Of a stretch of DNA of 32,012 bases, positions 23,441 through 31,971 are shown in pieces. The notes under the pieces were generated by a model that had not been told where the DNA came from, ran no database searches, and saw only the letters and a program-made list of their open reading frames with translations. The position numbers and the translations under genes were made by a program. Position 1 is the stretch's first letter. Each line of letters begins with the position of its first letter. The DNA is from Bacteroidota bacterium (GTDB lineage Bacteria; Bacteroidota; Bacteroidia; Bacteroidales; JAIFNL01). The stretch covers positions 1 to 32,012 of the forward strand of contig JAIFNL010000309.1 of assembly GCA_020047755.1 (NCBI GenBank), read 5' to 3'.

Positions 23441-25645
23441 TTAGTTGGTATGAATCAACTCTCCATTTCCATTTAATAGCATGTATTTCATTTGCTTAGT
23501 TTCTGTATTTTCATTTTCTTTTATTCCTTTTACACCTACTAAATTTATCAGGTTGTTATCTATTTTTATAATATTTGTTAAGTAATAATAATTGTTCGAC
23601 AAGAAAGGCAACATTTTAGTTACAGCTCCTTCTTTACTGATAACTGTAAGTAAACCATTGAGTTGTGTAGTTGCAGTGCGGTCAGGAACAAACATCGATT
23701 CCGAGTTTACATTCAAATATTCATGAAAATTTGAAAATACATAAATATTTTCGTTGATTTGAATAATATCTACAAAGTTTCCGTTTATTTTTATGCTTGC
23801 CGGTTTTGTCCAGCTTGGCGTTATTTTTAGCTCGGTGTTGTACGAAGCAACTAATAATTCCGATATTTCTTTTGCATTGGCTTGTTGGCTGTTACCGTAA
23901 TAAGCAATGAGTATTTTTTCGTTAATATCGTCAAAATCGATGTAGCGCGGGTATTTATTTTCGAGCAATACAAACTCGTTTATTTTTTGTCCGGTGTTGC
24001 TCATTTGAACTAATTTATTGATGCAACTTCCTGCTTCCATCGACGTTACCACCAAAAAACAACCCGATGAATAGGCTTGAACCAAAACGCCAGAGTTAGA
24101 CGAAGATAATTCGTTTTCAAACGTTTTGAACCATTTTATTTTTTTATCAACCACTTGGCATACAAACGCTTTTTCTTTGCTGGCAATCACTACTTTTCCC
24201 GAAATGTAAGTTTCTTTGTTTGTTTGGCTTATGCTTTCTGTGGCGGTTTCGTTTTCGGCTAAGCTTGTTTTTGTTTTATTTATTTTGAACGAAATGCTGT
24301 GTTTTCCAAAAATCAAAATTGTATCTATTTGATTTTGAACACTTGCTTTGGCTACAAATTGCATATAATTAGACAAACTGGCTTCAAAAATGGACTCATT
24401 CTCGGCAGCATCTTTTTTGATGTTGTTTTTGAAACCCTCTTCATTTTCAAATTTTTGTGTTACAAATTCGTTGTATTTATTTATCGTTCGCGAATTTATA
24501 TTTTTTTGAGCTACAATAGCCAAACTATCGGCAGTTTTTTTGTTTTCAAGCGTTTTAGAATAAAAATATGCTTTTTTCTTTAAGTCGATTGTTTGATTTA
24601 TTGCGGTATTATTGTCTGTTTTTTTGGTAAAGCGCAAATAATTTGCTTTACTCTCCAAATAATTGAAATAGTCGATTAAAACAGAGTTGTAATCGTATTT
24701 TCCTATTTTGAAAAGTACCTGTGGATTTATTTTTACCGGTGCTACTGAGTCTGAATAGTCCGAAGTGGTTTTGAAACCAGAAATTGTTTGATTCATTGTG
24801 CTATAAGTCGAATCTATGCTCGTTCTGATTTTGTAAATATCCGATTTTGCCAGATTATTAAAATTGTCAATCCATTGTTTGAAGTTCCAAAGCGTAATAT
24901 CGTTTTCCAAAAAGTTGCTGTAAGTCAAACCTTCCAAACGGTAAGTTTCTATGGGTTTGATGGTATGTTTTTGTTTGTACGATTTCAGTGGATAAGCTTC
25001 TAATTGTGTTTCAAATGCACTTAAATAGAGCAGAGCCGAATCATAACTTGTTTGCAATTCGTTTACTTTTTGGTATATTTCGGGGCTTGCCGTTAGCAAC
25101 AATTCCTTTTCGTTGGTATTATTGCGGTTTATTTCCAGAAATAATTCTACGCAGTGGTTGTACAAATCCACACTTCTATTAAAAAGTTTATAAATTTTTT
25201 CGTATTTTTCAACAAATTCGCTATTCAAATTCATTCGGGTGTCAATATCCGAAACAACCCTTTCGGCACTTATTTTTTCGCCTTCTGCCAATTGGATTGT
25301 TTGGTAATAATCGCTATTTTTCCTTACTTCCTTGTCATCGATGTATTGTTTTGCCAAACCAAAATAAACTTTCGTGTGGTAAGCAAAATATCGAACATCG
25401 TCGGGTTGGGTAAAAGGGTCGTATTTTCTCGACCAAGCTTGGGCTATTAAACCCAACTGATAGTACGAATTGGCATGAAAAGGGTCTTGTTGTTGATACA
25501 TTTTTAGCTTTTCGTAGCTCAAAATCGTATCTGTTTGCAATACAAAGCCGTAAATATCTTTGTATTTCAATTCCTTTTGAGCATGTGTAGCTTGTACAAA
25601 AAGAAAAGTAAGCAACAGTAGTATTATTTCTTTTGAATATCTCAT
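23441..25645 (-). CDS. Secreted protein of unknown function, 734 aa
   Basis: I do not recognise this family. A signal peptide (1-22, ending ATHAQ) is followed by a helical region, about 30-250, that begins QQDPFHANSYYQLGLIAQAWSRKYDPFTQPDD and reads like tetratricopeptide-type helices (a conserved PFHAN...YQLG...YDPFT pattern). Residues 260-420 are also helical and rich in K, N and D. From about 465 to the end the sequence becomes strand-rich with repeated hydrophobic-turn units (VVIASKEKAFVCQVVDKKIKWF, LVQAYSSGCFLVVTSM, ENIYVFSNFHEY), probably a beta propeller. It lies 68 bp downstream of the PD40-OmpA gene on the same strand, so the two likely work together at the outer membrane or periplasm. 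Confidence 0.82.
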   Translation of the reverse strand: MRYSKEIILLLLTFLFVQATHAQKELKYKDIYGFVLQTDTILSYEKLKMYQQQDPFHANSYYQLGLIAQAWSRKYDPFTQPDDVRYFAYHTKVYFGLAKQYIDDKEVRKNSDYYQTIQLAEGEKISAERVVSDIDTRMNLNSEFVEKYEKIYKLFNRSVDLYNHCVELFLEINRNNTNEKELLLTASPEIYQKVNELQTSYDSALLYLSAFETQLEAYPLKSYKQKHTIKPIETYRLEGLTYSNFLENDITLWNFKQWIDNFNNLAKSDIYKIRTSIDSTYSTMNQTISGFKTTSDYSDSVAPVKINPQVLFKIGKYDYNSVLIDYFNYLESKANYLRFTKKTDNNTAINQTIDLKKKAYFYSKTLENKKTADSLAIVAQKNINSRTINKYNEFVTQKFENEEGFKNNIKKDAAENESIFEASLSNYMQFVAKASVQNQIDTILIFGKHSISFKINKTKTSLAENETATESISQTNKETYISGKVVIASKEKAFVCQVVDKKIKWFKTFENELSSSNSGVLVQAYSSGCFLVVTSMEAGSCINKLVQMSNTGQKINEFVLLENKYPRYIDFDDINEKILIAYYGNSQQANAKEISELLVASYNTELKITPSWTKPASIKINGNFVDIIQINENIYVFSNFHEYLNVNSESMFVPDRTATTQLNGLLTVISKEGAVTKMLPFLSNNYYYLTNIIKIDNNLINLVGVKGIKENENTETKQMKYMLLNGNGELIHTN

Positions 25646-25713
25646 AACTATTTATATTTTAAGCAAATGTGCTGTTTTGTTTGTTTTTAAGTAACTAAAG
25701 TTTTGTAGCAAAA

Positions 25714-27801
25714 TTAATTTTGTTTAGGCTCGGTGCCTTCAGCCAAAATACCCATTTCTACGCGTCTGTTCATTGCTTTATTTTCGTCGGTATCGTTGGC
25801 TACCAAAGGCTTGCTTTCGCCGTAACCTTTTGCTATTAAGTTGCTTGCATTTGCGCCTTTTTCGGTAAGATAACGAACTACCGATTGTGCGCGGCGGTCT
25901 GAAAGCTTCAAGTTATAAACATCGGAGCCTACATTGTCGGTATGTGCCGAAATTTCTATCTTTATGTAAGGGTTTTTGCTCATCAATTCCACAACGCGGT
26001 CTAGCTCCGAAAACGAAACAGCAGTAAGCTCGTCTGAGTTGGTTTCAAACACAATGTTGTTCAGGTTCAAGCGAGAGTCGGCTTTCAATGCCAAAAGACC
26101 TATTTCTTTTTCTTTTGAAGCTTCTTTGGCTAAATCGATGGCGGTATTGTAAAACGCATAACCTTTGCTCGAAAGTACATTTATCTCATACTCATCGCCT
26201 TCGCGTAGCATCATTTTGTATTTGCCCACATCGCCCATTTCCGATTTTAGATAAATAGTTTCTTTTCGTGTTTTATTTACCAGTACAATATCAGAGCTAA
26301 TCGGACCATCGGTTTGACCGTCTTTGAGGTTTATTACAAACTCGCGTTTCAAAACGGCAAGTTCCATATCTTTCTCAAATTCATCAAATTGAACTATTTT
26401 CTTTATGTTAAAAATCAATGTATCTTGTATGTAGTCTTTTTTGCTTGCTATTATTCTGTACTCCTTGCCCAAGGGCAATTTAATTTTGTATCGTCCCGCA
26501 AACAAAGCGTTTGCTTTTAGCTCCATAAGTGTATTGGTTTCATTGTCAAATACCTCAACCTTTGCATCGAGTGGCTGAAATGTTTCTTCGTCAAAAATAT
26601 TTAAAACCAAGCTGGCGTTTGAATAAAGTTGTATATTTTGCTCAGTCTCTTGGTTTTGAGTAAGGTTACCTACTTCAAAGGGAATAATTTCGTGCGACGA
26701 ATTTTCACCAAAATAGTCTAGTCGATACACCGATTTTGAATTTAAAAAGAACGAATACTCTCCGGTTTTTGGATTATTTTCAAAAGTAGAAATAATTTTT
26801 GAGGTAAAAGGATTTATCACTAAAATAGTGGCTTTCATAGGTTGATTGGTTTCCAAATTGCTTATTTTACCTTTTAGCACCATACTTTTTTCTGGCTGTA
26901 AGTTTGTAGGCATTTCAGCTTTGAAAATCTGGTCGGTTTCTTTCTTTGTATTTTTTTTCGATTGGTTTACCGAGTAAATTTCGTTTCCATCGAAGGTTAC
27001 ATTGGGGTAAATGTTTGAAAATTCATTACTTATGGCATCTATGCGAGTAGGGTCGCTCCAAATGCCATTGGCTATCATTTTGGTAACATACACATCAAAT
27101 GCAAAGTCGGCATTTTTTACCGACGAAAAAAACAAACTTTTATTATCCGACGAAATTCTTGGAGAGCATTCGCAACCTGAATTTATCTGACCCGGCAAAC
27201 GATATGATTTTGACCATTTTCCATTGTTTTTTTCCGATACAAAAATGGTTTTGCATTCATAGTCGCCCGAAAATTCACTTATCTCAACAGCATCTCTCAC
27301 AAAGAAAAACAAATTACCGTTAGACGAAATAGAAGGATCGCTCTCATTTTCTTTGGAGTTGATGTTCGAATCAAACTTTTGAGCTTCTGACCATTGATTG
27401 TTTATTTTTTCGGTAAAATAAATATCCATACCATTACCATCGTTGGCATCGAGGCTAAAATAAATAATGCTGCCGTTGTAGTTAAAACAAACGCCACCTA
27501 TTTTTGTTTCGGCGGCTATTAATTTGTTTATCGACCCTATTTCATTAGGTTCGCTCCACGAGTTTGCACCTTTTTCCCTTATATAGAAAGCATAAGTGCT
27601 TTCGGTTTGCAAGCGAGTTGCATAAATAAGCGATTTTGAATCGAAGGAAAATGATAAAAAGTTAGTCAAACCCGAAGGAATATTTAATTCGGGCACTACG
27701 ACAGCTGTGGCTGCCGGTATTTCTGTTGTTTGTGCTTTGCTTTGCGATATTTGAGTAAATACTGCTGCCAAACTTAGGATTAATATCAATGAAGTTCTCA
27801 T
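25714..27801 (-). CDS. OmpA family protein with PD40 and CRD-like repeats
   Basis: A 695-residue envelope protein. It has a signal peptide (1-23, ending SKAQ), WD40-like PD40 repeats over about 40-300 (FSFDSKSLIYAT, FNYNGSIIYFSLD, ISSDNKSLFFSS and YPNVTFDGNEIYSVN mark the blades), three carboxypeptidase-regulatory-like Ig-type repeats from about 310 to 565 (GKISNLETNQPMKATILV, FDEETFQPLDAKVEVFDN, KDGQTDGPISSDIVLVNK), and a C-terminal OmpA domain (578-690) with ISAHTDNVGSD and LSDRRAQSVVRYL, which binds peptidoglycan. The order PD40-CRD-OmpA resembles PorE of the type IX secretion system, but the N-terminal TPR of PorE is missing. It is the first gene of a two-gene unit with the 734 aa protein. 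Confidence 0.93.
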   Translation of the reverse strand: MRTSLILILSLAAVFTQISQSKAQTTEIPAATAVVVPELNIPSGLTNFLSFSFDSKSLIYATRLQTESTYAFYIREKGANSWSEPNEIGSINKLIAAETKIGGVCFNYNGSIIYFSLDANDGNGMDIYFTEKINNQWSEAQKFDSNINSKENESDPSISSNGNLFFFVRDAVEISEFSGDYECKTIFVSEKNNGKWSKSYRLPGQINSGCECSPRISSDNKSLFFSSVKNADFAFDVYVTKMIANGIWSDPTRIDAISNEFSNIYPNVTFDGNEIYSVNQSKKNTKKETDQIFKAEMPTNLQPEKSMVLKGKISNLETNQPMKATILVINPFTSKIISTFENNPKTGEYSFFLNSKSVYRLDYFGENSSHEIIPFEVGNLTQNQETEQNIQLYSNASLVLNIFDEETFQPLDAKVEVFDNETNTLMELKANALFAGRYKIKLPLGKEYRIIASKKDYIQDTLIFNIKKIVQFDEFEKDMELAVLKREFVINLKDGQTDGPISSDIVLVNKTRKETIYLKSEMGDVGKYKMMLREGDEYEINVLSSKGYAFYNTAIDLAKEASKEKEIGLLALKADSRLNLNNIVFETNSDELTAVSFSELDRVVELMSKNPYIKIEISAHTDNVGSDVYNLKLSDRRAQSVVRYLTEKGANASNLIAKGYGESKPLVANDTDENKAMNRRVEMGILAEGTEPKQN

Positions 27802-27851
27802 TCGTTTATTTTTTGTTAGTTGTTCTCTTTTCTCTGTGTAATTTTTTTTTA

Positions 27852-27859
27852 CAAAAATA
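27852..27859 (-). promoter_or_regulatory. Possible -7 box of the OmpA-family gene
   Basis: On the minus strand TATTTTTG (27859-27852) matches TAnnTTTG, 51 bp before the ATG. The expected -33 TTG is not evident; this region is only 26 bp from repeat copy 3. Confidence 0.35.
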
Positions 27860-27884
27860 ACATTTTCTAACTAAATTTAAAAAT

Positions 27885-28069
27885 TTGGGTGTGTAAAAAA
27901 ATGGTGACTTTTTGAAAATGTTAGCTAAAATTATTAATTGTTCAATTTTTCATAATAAAATAACAGTTAAATAATGGAACAATCTAACAATTTGTTATTA
28001 GAATTTAGAAAAAAATTGCATAATTTCGCTTTTCTTAGAATTTCGGTTACTATCAGGTTACGCTATCAA
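27885..28069 (+). repeat. Inverted-repeat element family, copy 3 (185 bp)
   Basis: The left end is TTGGGTGTGTAA (27885-27896) and the right end TTACGCTATCAA (28058-28069). The interior matches copy 2 along its length, with AAAAAATGGTGACTTTTTG, GTTAGCTAAAATTATTAA, AATAAAATAACAGTTAA and GCTTTTCTTAGAATTTCGG. Copies 1, 2 and 3 share the same orientation. Its left end is 84 bp from the start codon of the OmpA-family gene, which reads away from it. Confidence 0.8.
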
Positions 28070-28163
28070 AAATTTGAGACAATAGTTTTATTAAGTCATT
28101 GTTTGAAATTAGTTTATATTAATCAACATAGAATTTTCTCTCACAACTAGCTTTTATAACTAG

Positions 28164-28246
28164 CTACGGCATTTATGCCGTAGTAGTAAATAAACAAATA
28201 TGTATCTGGGCTTTAGCCCAAACGTTTAGAGTAAAGGCTTTAGCCC
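28164..28246. repeat. Small palindromes (REP-like)
   Basis: CTACGGC-ATTTAT-GCCGTAG (28164-28183) is followed by GGGCTTTAGCCC (28208-28219) and AGGCTTTAGCCC (28235-28246). These short GC-rich palindromes stand out in AT-rich DNA and resemble REP-like hairpins scattered in Bacteroidota genomes. They lie downstream of hsdR and may help end its transcript. The rest of 28070-28321 holds nothing I recognise. Confidence 0.6.
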
Positions 28247-28321
28247 AAATCTTCTATTATCTTTTTAAACAAACTCTACGAAAATATTTTTTTCATGCCT
28301 GCTTTTTTTTGTCATTACAAA

Positions 28322-31300
28322 TTATGCAGCTTTTGAAGTATAGACACTTTTGCCACCTCCATAATAATTTGTATAAATGTGTTGATAAACAATATTTGCT
28401 TTTTCATCAACCTCATTGTCCGAGTAGGGCTCTTGTGGCAAGCGTAAAAGAGTATCGTAAATTGTTGTTTTTACTTGTGCTCTCAATTGAGTACTTTCTC
28501 TCCATCGTTCTACTTTCAATTTCTCTGCTTTTAAAGTTTCCAAAGTCTGTTTCGATACTTTTTTTACTTCGTCTCTTTCTTTATCGCTAAGTGTTTCTTT
28601 TTTAAGCAAATCAAATATTGCAAGCGTTTCTTCGTCAAGTCCTTCTCGCATTGCTCTGCTGTCTTCTTTTGATAAATCATTCAGGAAGTCTGTTAAGTCC
28701 TCAAATGCTTTTTTAGTTGCATTTATATCCTTTCCGTTATTATAGTCATCAATAATCTCTTTGTATTTCTCGTAAAACTCCAAGCGCAAAGGATTTTCTT
28801 TTATCATCTGCTTTAGCTTCTGTTCAATGGCTTTTTGCAAGTCATAAACAAAGGTGTTTTTCTTTTTAATCTTTTGAAATGCTGTTTTAAGTGCATCAAA
28901 ATCTAAACTACTTAAATCAATATAATTCGGTTCTGGTTCTGAAACTTCATTGATAAAAACACTCTCGTTTACAATTGCTTGCAACTGCATCATCATTTCG
29001 GTAATATCAGCCGTTTTCACTTTCTTATCCAATGCACTATAAATGGCTTCAATGGCGTTGAATTGTTTAACGAACGGCTTTATTTCATCTTCGGGATAGA
29101 GTGCTTTGTATTTTCGGGAAACATCTCTTGCCATCATTTCAAACTTCGTTCGGGTAGTTTCGTTTAATCTTACAACATCTGTTGCCTCCTTAATTTTTGC
29201 CAGTTTCTGCATAGGCTTTGCATTCATTAAGTCGGTGATATTAAACCCCAATTCTTTTAAATAACCCTTTGTTGCCCGAATACTTTCTTTTAATTCCTCT
29301 GCCAGTTTTACTAATTTCTCAACAGGGCTTCCGCTTTCGCCTCCGCTACCTTCGCCACCGGAACCGCCTTTCTCTGTTCCGCCATAAACGGAATAGGCTT
29401 TTTCTAGTTGTTTGTAAACATTACCATAATCTACTATCAAACCGTTTTCTTTTTCGTCGGCGTAAACTCGGTTTGCGCGGGCAATCGTTTGCATTAAGGT
29501 ATGACCTTTTATCGGCTTGTCCACATAAACAGTCGAAACACAAGGTACATCAAAACCGGTAATCCACATGGCACAAACAATGGCAAATCGGAATGGATTA
29601 TCTTCGTCTTTAAATTCTTTTTCTAAATCTCGTTCTACAATCTTTTGGCGGTGCGGTGCTATTTCCAAATTCATTTTGCGGAATTTGTCCACCTCGTTTT
29701 GTTCGCTGCTCACTACAACGCAAACTTCCGTTTCTTCTACTTTTGCTAATTTTTGTTTTAAATTCTGTGCTTCGTATTCGTCCGAGGCGTTTTTTATTCT
29801 CTCTTTTAGTTCGGCAATATAACCAGGCCAATACTTCATCATCAGATTATACATTCTTACAGCCGTTGGTTTATCAATAGCCACAAACATTGCTTTTCCC
29901 TGATAACCTCTTTCGTTAAAATGCCAAACCAAATCTTTTGCAATCGCATTCAATCGTTTTTTGGAAGTGAGAATGGGATAATCTCTTTTAAATTCTCGTT
30001 TCAATTTTCGGCGTTGGTCATCGTCTAAATCTTCATTTTCTATCAGTTCCGCCATTTTTTCATCTAAGTCAGGATTTTCTATTCCTAATTTCTCGCCCCT
30101 GTTCAGGTATCGCAAAGGAAGTGTTGAACCATCTTCAATAGCTCGTTTAAAATCGTAAATTGAAACATATTCACCAAAAATGTTTTTTGTGAGCTCCAAT
30201 TCTTCTTTAATTAAAGGCGTTCCTGTAAAGCCAAGATAAGAAGCATTCGGAATCCCATTAAAACGCATATTGCGAGCAAATGTTCCGGCTTGTGTACGAT
30301 GAGCTTCGTCCGAAATGACTATTATATTTGATCTATCCGTAATAAGTGGATATTCGCTATCTGTTTTTTTATCAATCGAAAATTTGTGGATTAATGAAAA
30401 TACATAACGATGATTTTCCTTTAATAATTCACGTAAATGATCTCTGCCGGTTATCCCTTTTTTGCTTCCCGCAATCACATTTTTTTCGGTAACTGCACCA
30501 ACGCCCGTAAATGTATCGTATAGTTGGCGTTCCAATTCGGTGCGGTCGGTTACCAACAAAAAGGTATAGCTACCCCCAAATTTCCGATGTATCTTTTGTG
30601 CTATAAAAACCATTGAATACGATTTCCCGCTGCCTTGTGTGTGCCAAAATACGCCTAGTTTGCCTTTTAGCTCTTCTATGTTTTTTGCCTTATTCAGCAC
30701 TTTATTCACACCTATAAACTGGTGGTTCTTGGCTAATATCTTTATTAAATTGCCTGCCGAATTATCAAAAAGTATAAAATTTTCAATCAAATCCATCAAT
30801 CGGCTCTTGTCGCAAGTGCCCCGAAGCATCGTGTCGAGGCTTACAATCCCTTCTTCATCTTCTTCTATTCGTTTCCATTCGTTAAAGAATTTGTACGGAC
30901 TGGTTATTGTTCCTATTTTGGCATCAGTGCCATTGCTTAGAATGATAAAACCATTGGAATGGAACAGGTGCGGAATAGTATCTTTGTAATCGTTTAAATT
31001 ATCGGTGTAGGCATTTCTCAAATCGGTATGGTGGGCTTTTAGTTCAAAAAACACCAACGGAATACCGTTCACAAAACCTATAATATCGGGGCGGCGGTTA
31101 TAAAGCTCGCCAACCACTTCTAACTGACGAACAGCCAGAAAATGGTTTTCTGTTGGATTGTCAAAATCAAAGACTTTTAGTTTTTTCTTTTCAAGTTCGC
31201 CTTTTTCGTTGGTAAAACTTACATCTACGCCTTTGGTCAAAAGCTCATATTTTTCCTTATTGATTTGCTCCAATTTTTTATCGGCTGCCTTTTGACTTAT

Positions 31301-31531
31301 TTGGTCAATGGCGTGTTGATAGGCAACATTTGGCAAGTCTGGATTTAATTGTTGTAAGGCTTGCAGCAAATAACGTTTCAGAATAACTTCCGATTTGTCT
31401 TCTCTCCCCAATAAACCTCCCTCGCCAAAACTTTCTTTTGTCCAAGCAGTGTTTACTTGCCAACCCAATTCTTCGAGAACATCGTGTGTGGCTTGTTCTA
31501 CTAAATTATTTTCTGAATATTCGTTGCTCAT
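28322..31531 (-). CDS. hsdR: Type I restriction enzyme, R subunit (HsdR)
   Basis: Motor and nuclease subunit of a type I restriction-modification complex, which cleaves unmethylated DNA after ATP-driven translocation. The 1069 residues are complete and of normal length. The N-terminal PD-(D/E)XK nuclease is visible: P148-D149 in NRRPDIIGFV and E163-L-K165 in VFFELKAH, with a downstream Q/Y-type helix. The superfamily 2 helicase follows: Walker A TQGSGKS (298-304), DEAH box at 408-411 (VISDEAHRTQ), motif III GFTGTP (434-439), and a late ITGFDVP plus QTIARANR. The C-terminal part is helical and should contact HsdM/HsdS. It starts with a 4 bp overlap (ATGA) with the small AlbA-winged-helix gene upstream. 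Methyltransferase HsdM is not in the window. Confidence 0.97.
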   Translation of the reverse strand: MSNEYSENNLVEQATHDVLEELGWQVNTAWTKESFGEGGLLGREDKSEVILKRYLLQALQQLNPDLPNVAYQHAIDQISQKAADKKLEQINKEKYELLTKGVDVSFTNEKGELEKKKLKVFDFDNPTENHFLAVRQLEVVGELYNRRPDIIGFVNGIPLVFFELKAHHTDLRNAYTDNLNDYKDTIPHLFHSNGFIILSNGTDAKIGTITSPYKFFNEWKRIEEDEEGIVSLDTMLRGTCDKSRLMDLIENFILFDNSAGNLIKILAKNHQFIGVNKVLNKAKNIEELKGKLGVFWHTQGSGKSYSMVFIAQKIHRKFGGSYTFLLVTDRTELERQLYDTFTGVGAVTEKNVIAGSKKGITGRDHLRELLKENHRYVFSLIHKFSIDKKTDSEYPLITDRSNIIVISDEAHRTQAGTFARNMRFNGIPNASYLGFTGTPLIKEELELTKNIFGEYVSIYDFKRAIEDGSTLPLRYLNRGEKLGIENPDLDEKMAELIENEDLDDDQRRKLKREFKRDYPILTSKKRLNAIAKDLVWHFNERGYQGKAMFVAIDKPTAVRMYNLMMKYWPGYIAELKERIKNASDEYEAQNLKQKLAKVEETEVCVVVSSEQNEVDKFRKMNLEIAPHRQKIVERDLEKEFKDEDNPFRFAIVCAMWITGFDVPCVSTVYVDKPIKGHTLMQTIARANRVYADEKENGLIVDYGNVYKQLEKAYSVYGGTEKGGSGGEGSGGESGSPVEKLVKLAEELKESIRATKGYLKELGFNITDLMNAKPMQKLAKIKEATDVVRLNETTRTKFEMMARDVSRKYKALYPEDEIKPFVKQFNAIEAIYSALDKKVKTADITEMMMQLQAIVNESVFINEVSEPEPNYIDLSSLDFDALKTAFQKIKKKNTFVYDLQKAIEQKLKQMIKENPLRLEFYEKYKEIIDDYNNGKDINATKKAFEDLTDFLNDLSKEDSRAMREGLDEETLAIFDLLKKETLSDKERDEVKKVSKQTLETLKAEKLKVERWRESTQLRAQVKTTIYDTLLRLPQEPYSDNEVDEKANIVYQHIYTNYYGGGKSVYTSKAA

Positions 31532-31971
31532 AATTGATAATTGTTAATGGTTGGGGTTAATTTGCTGTCGGCAGCGAATACAATTAACCATTTCCCTGCT
31601 TTTGTTGAACCAATTCGATTTAGGTATCCCTGCTCTTTTAACTTGCTTAGCTGCTTCGTTACAGCTCGCCGACTAATATTAAGGATTTCGGCAATTTGGT
31701 CAGTTGTTATCCTGTCGTTTTCCGAAATCAAATTTAATATCGCCTGAGTATTCTTTGGGAAACTTTCTAAGGAACTTTCTAAGGAACTTTCTAGGGAACT
31801 TTGGTTATTGTCATCAATACCAAGCAACAGCACACCGCCGGCAGCATTGGCAAAGGCACAAACTTCGCCCGCAAGTTCTTTTACTTTTGAAGGAACATTT
31901 ACTTTAAACTCTGCATTGTAGCCCTCGCCCGATTGTGCTATGCTTTGTATGTCCTCTGCGCTTAGTTTCAT
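31528..31971 (-). CDS. Compact AlbA_2 (Schlafen-type) plus winged-helix protein
   Basis: The 147-residue protein joins two parts. Residues 1-55 are the N-terminal part of an AlbA_2/AAA_4 putative DNA-binding domain: ESG-like SGEGYNAEFK (14-23) and LAGEVCAFANAAGGVLLLGIDD (33-54). Residues 58-70 are three SLES repeats. Residues 74-135 are a winged helix (ITTDQIAEILNISRRAVTKQLSKLKEQGYLNRIG). In larger relatives (about 400-550 residues, from memory) the AlbA_2 domain is followed by a further ATP-binding-like region before the same winged helix; that middle is absent here. The gene overlaps the probable hsdS stop and the hsdR start by 4 bp each, so it is translated as part of the restriction operon. 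A regulatory role is plausible but not shown. Confidence 0.85.
   Translation of the reverse strand: MKLSAEDIQSIAQSGEGYNAEFKVNVPSKVKELAGEVCAFANAAGGVLLLGIDDNNQSSLESSLESSLESFPKNTQAILNLISENDRITTDQIAEILNISRRAVTKQLSKLKEQGYLNRIGSTKAGKWLIVFAADSKLTPTINNYQL
31761..31802. repeat. 12 bp tandem repeat, 3.5 copies, in coding frame
   Basis: AACTTTCTAAGG (31761-31772) repeats at 31773-31784, then once more with one base changed (31785-31796), and half a unit follows. On the coding strand each unit adds SLES to the compact AlbA-winged-helix protein. A 12 bp unit changes linker length without shifting the frame. Confidence 0.9.
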
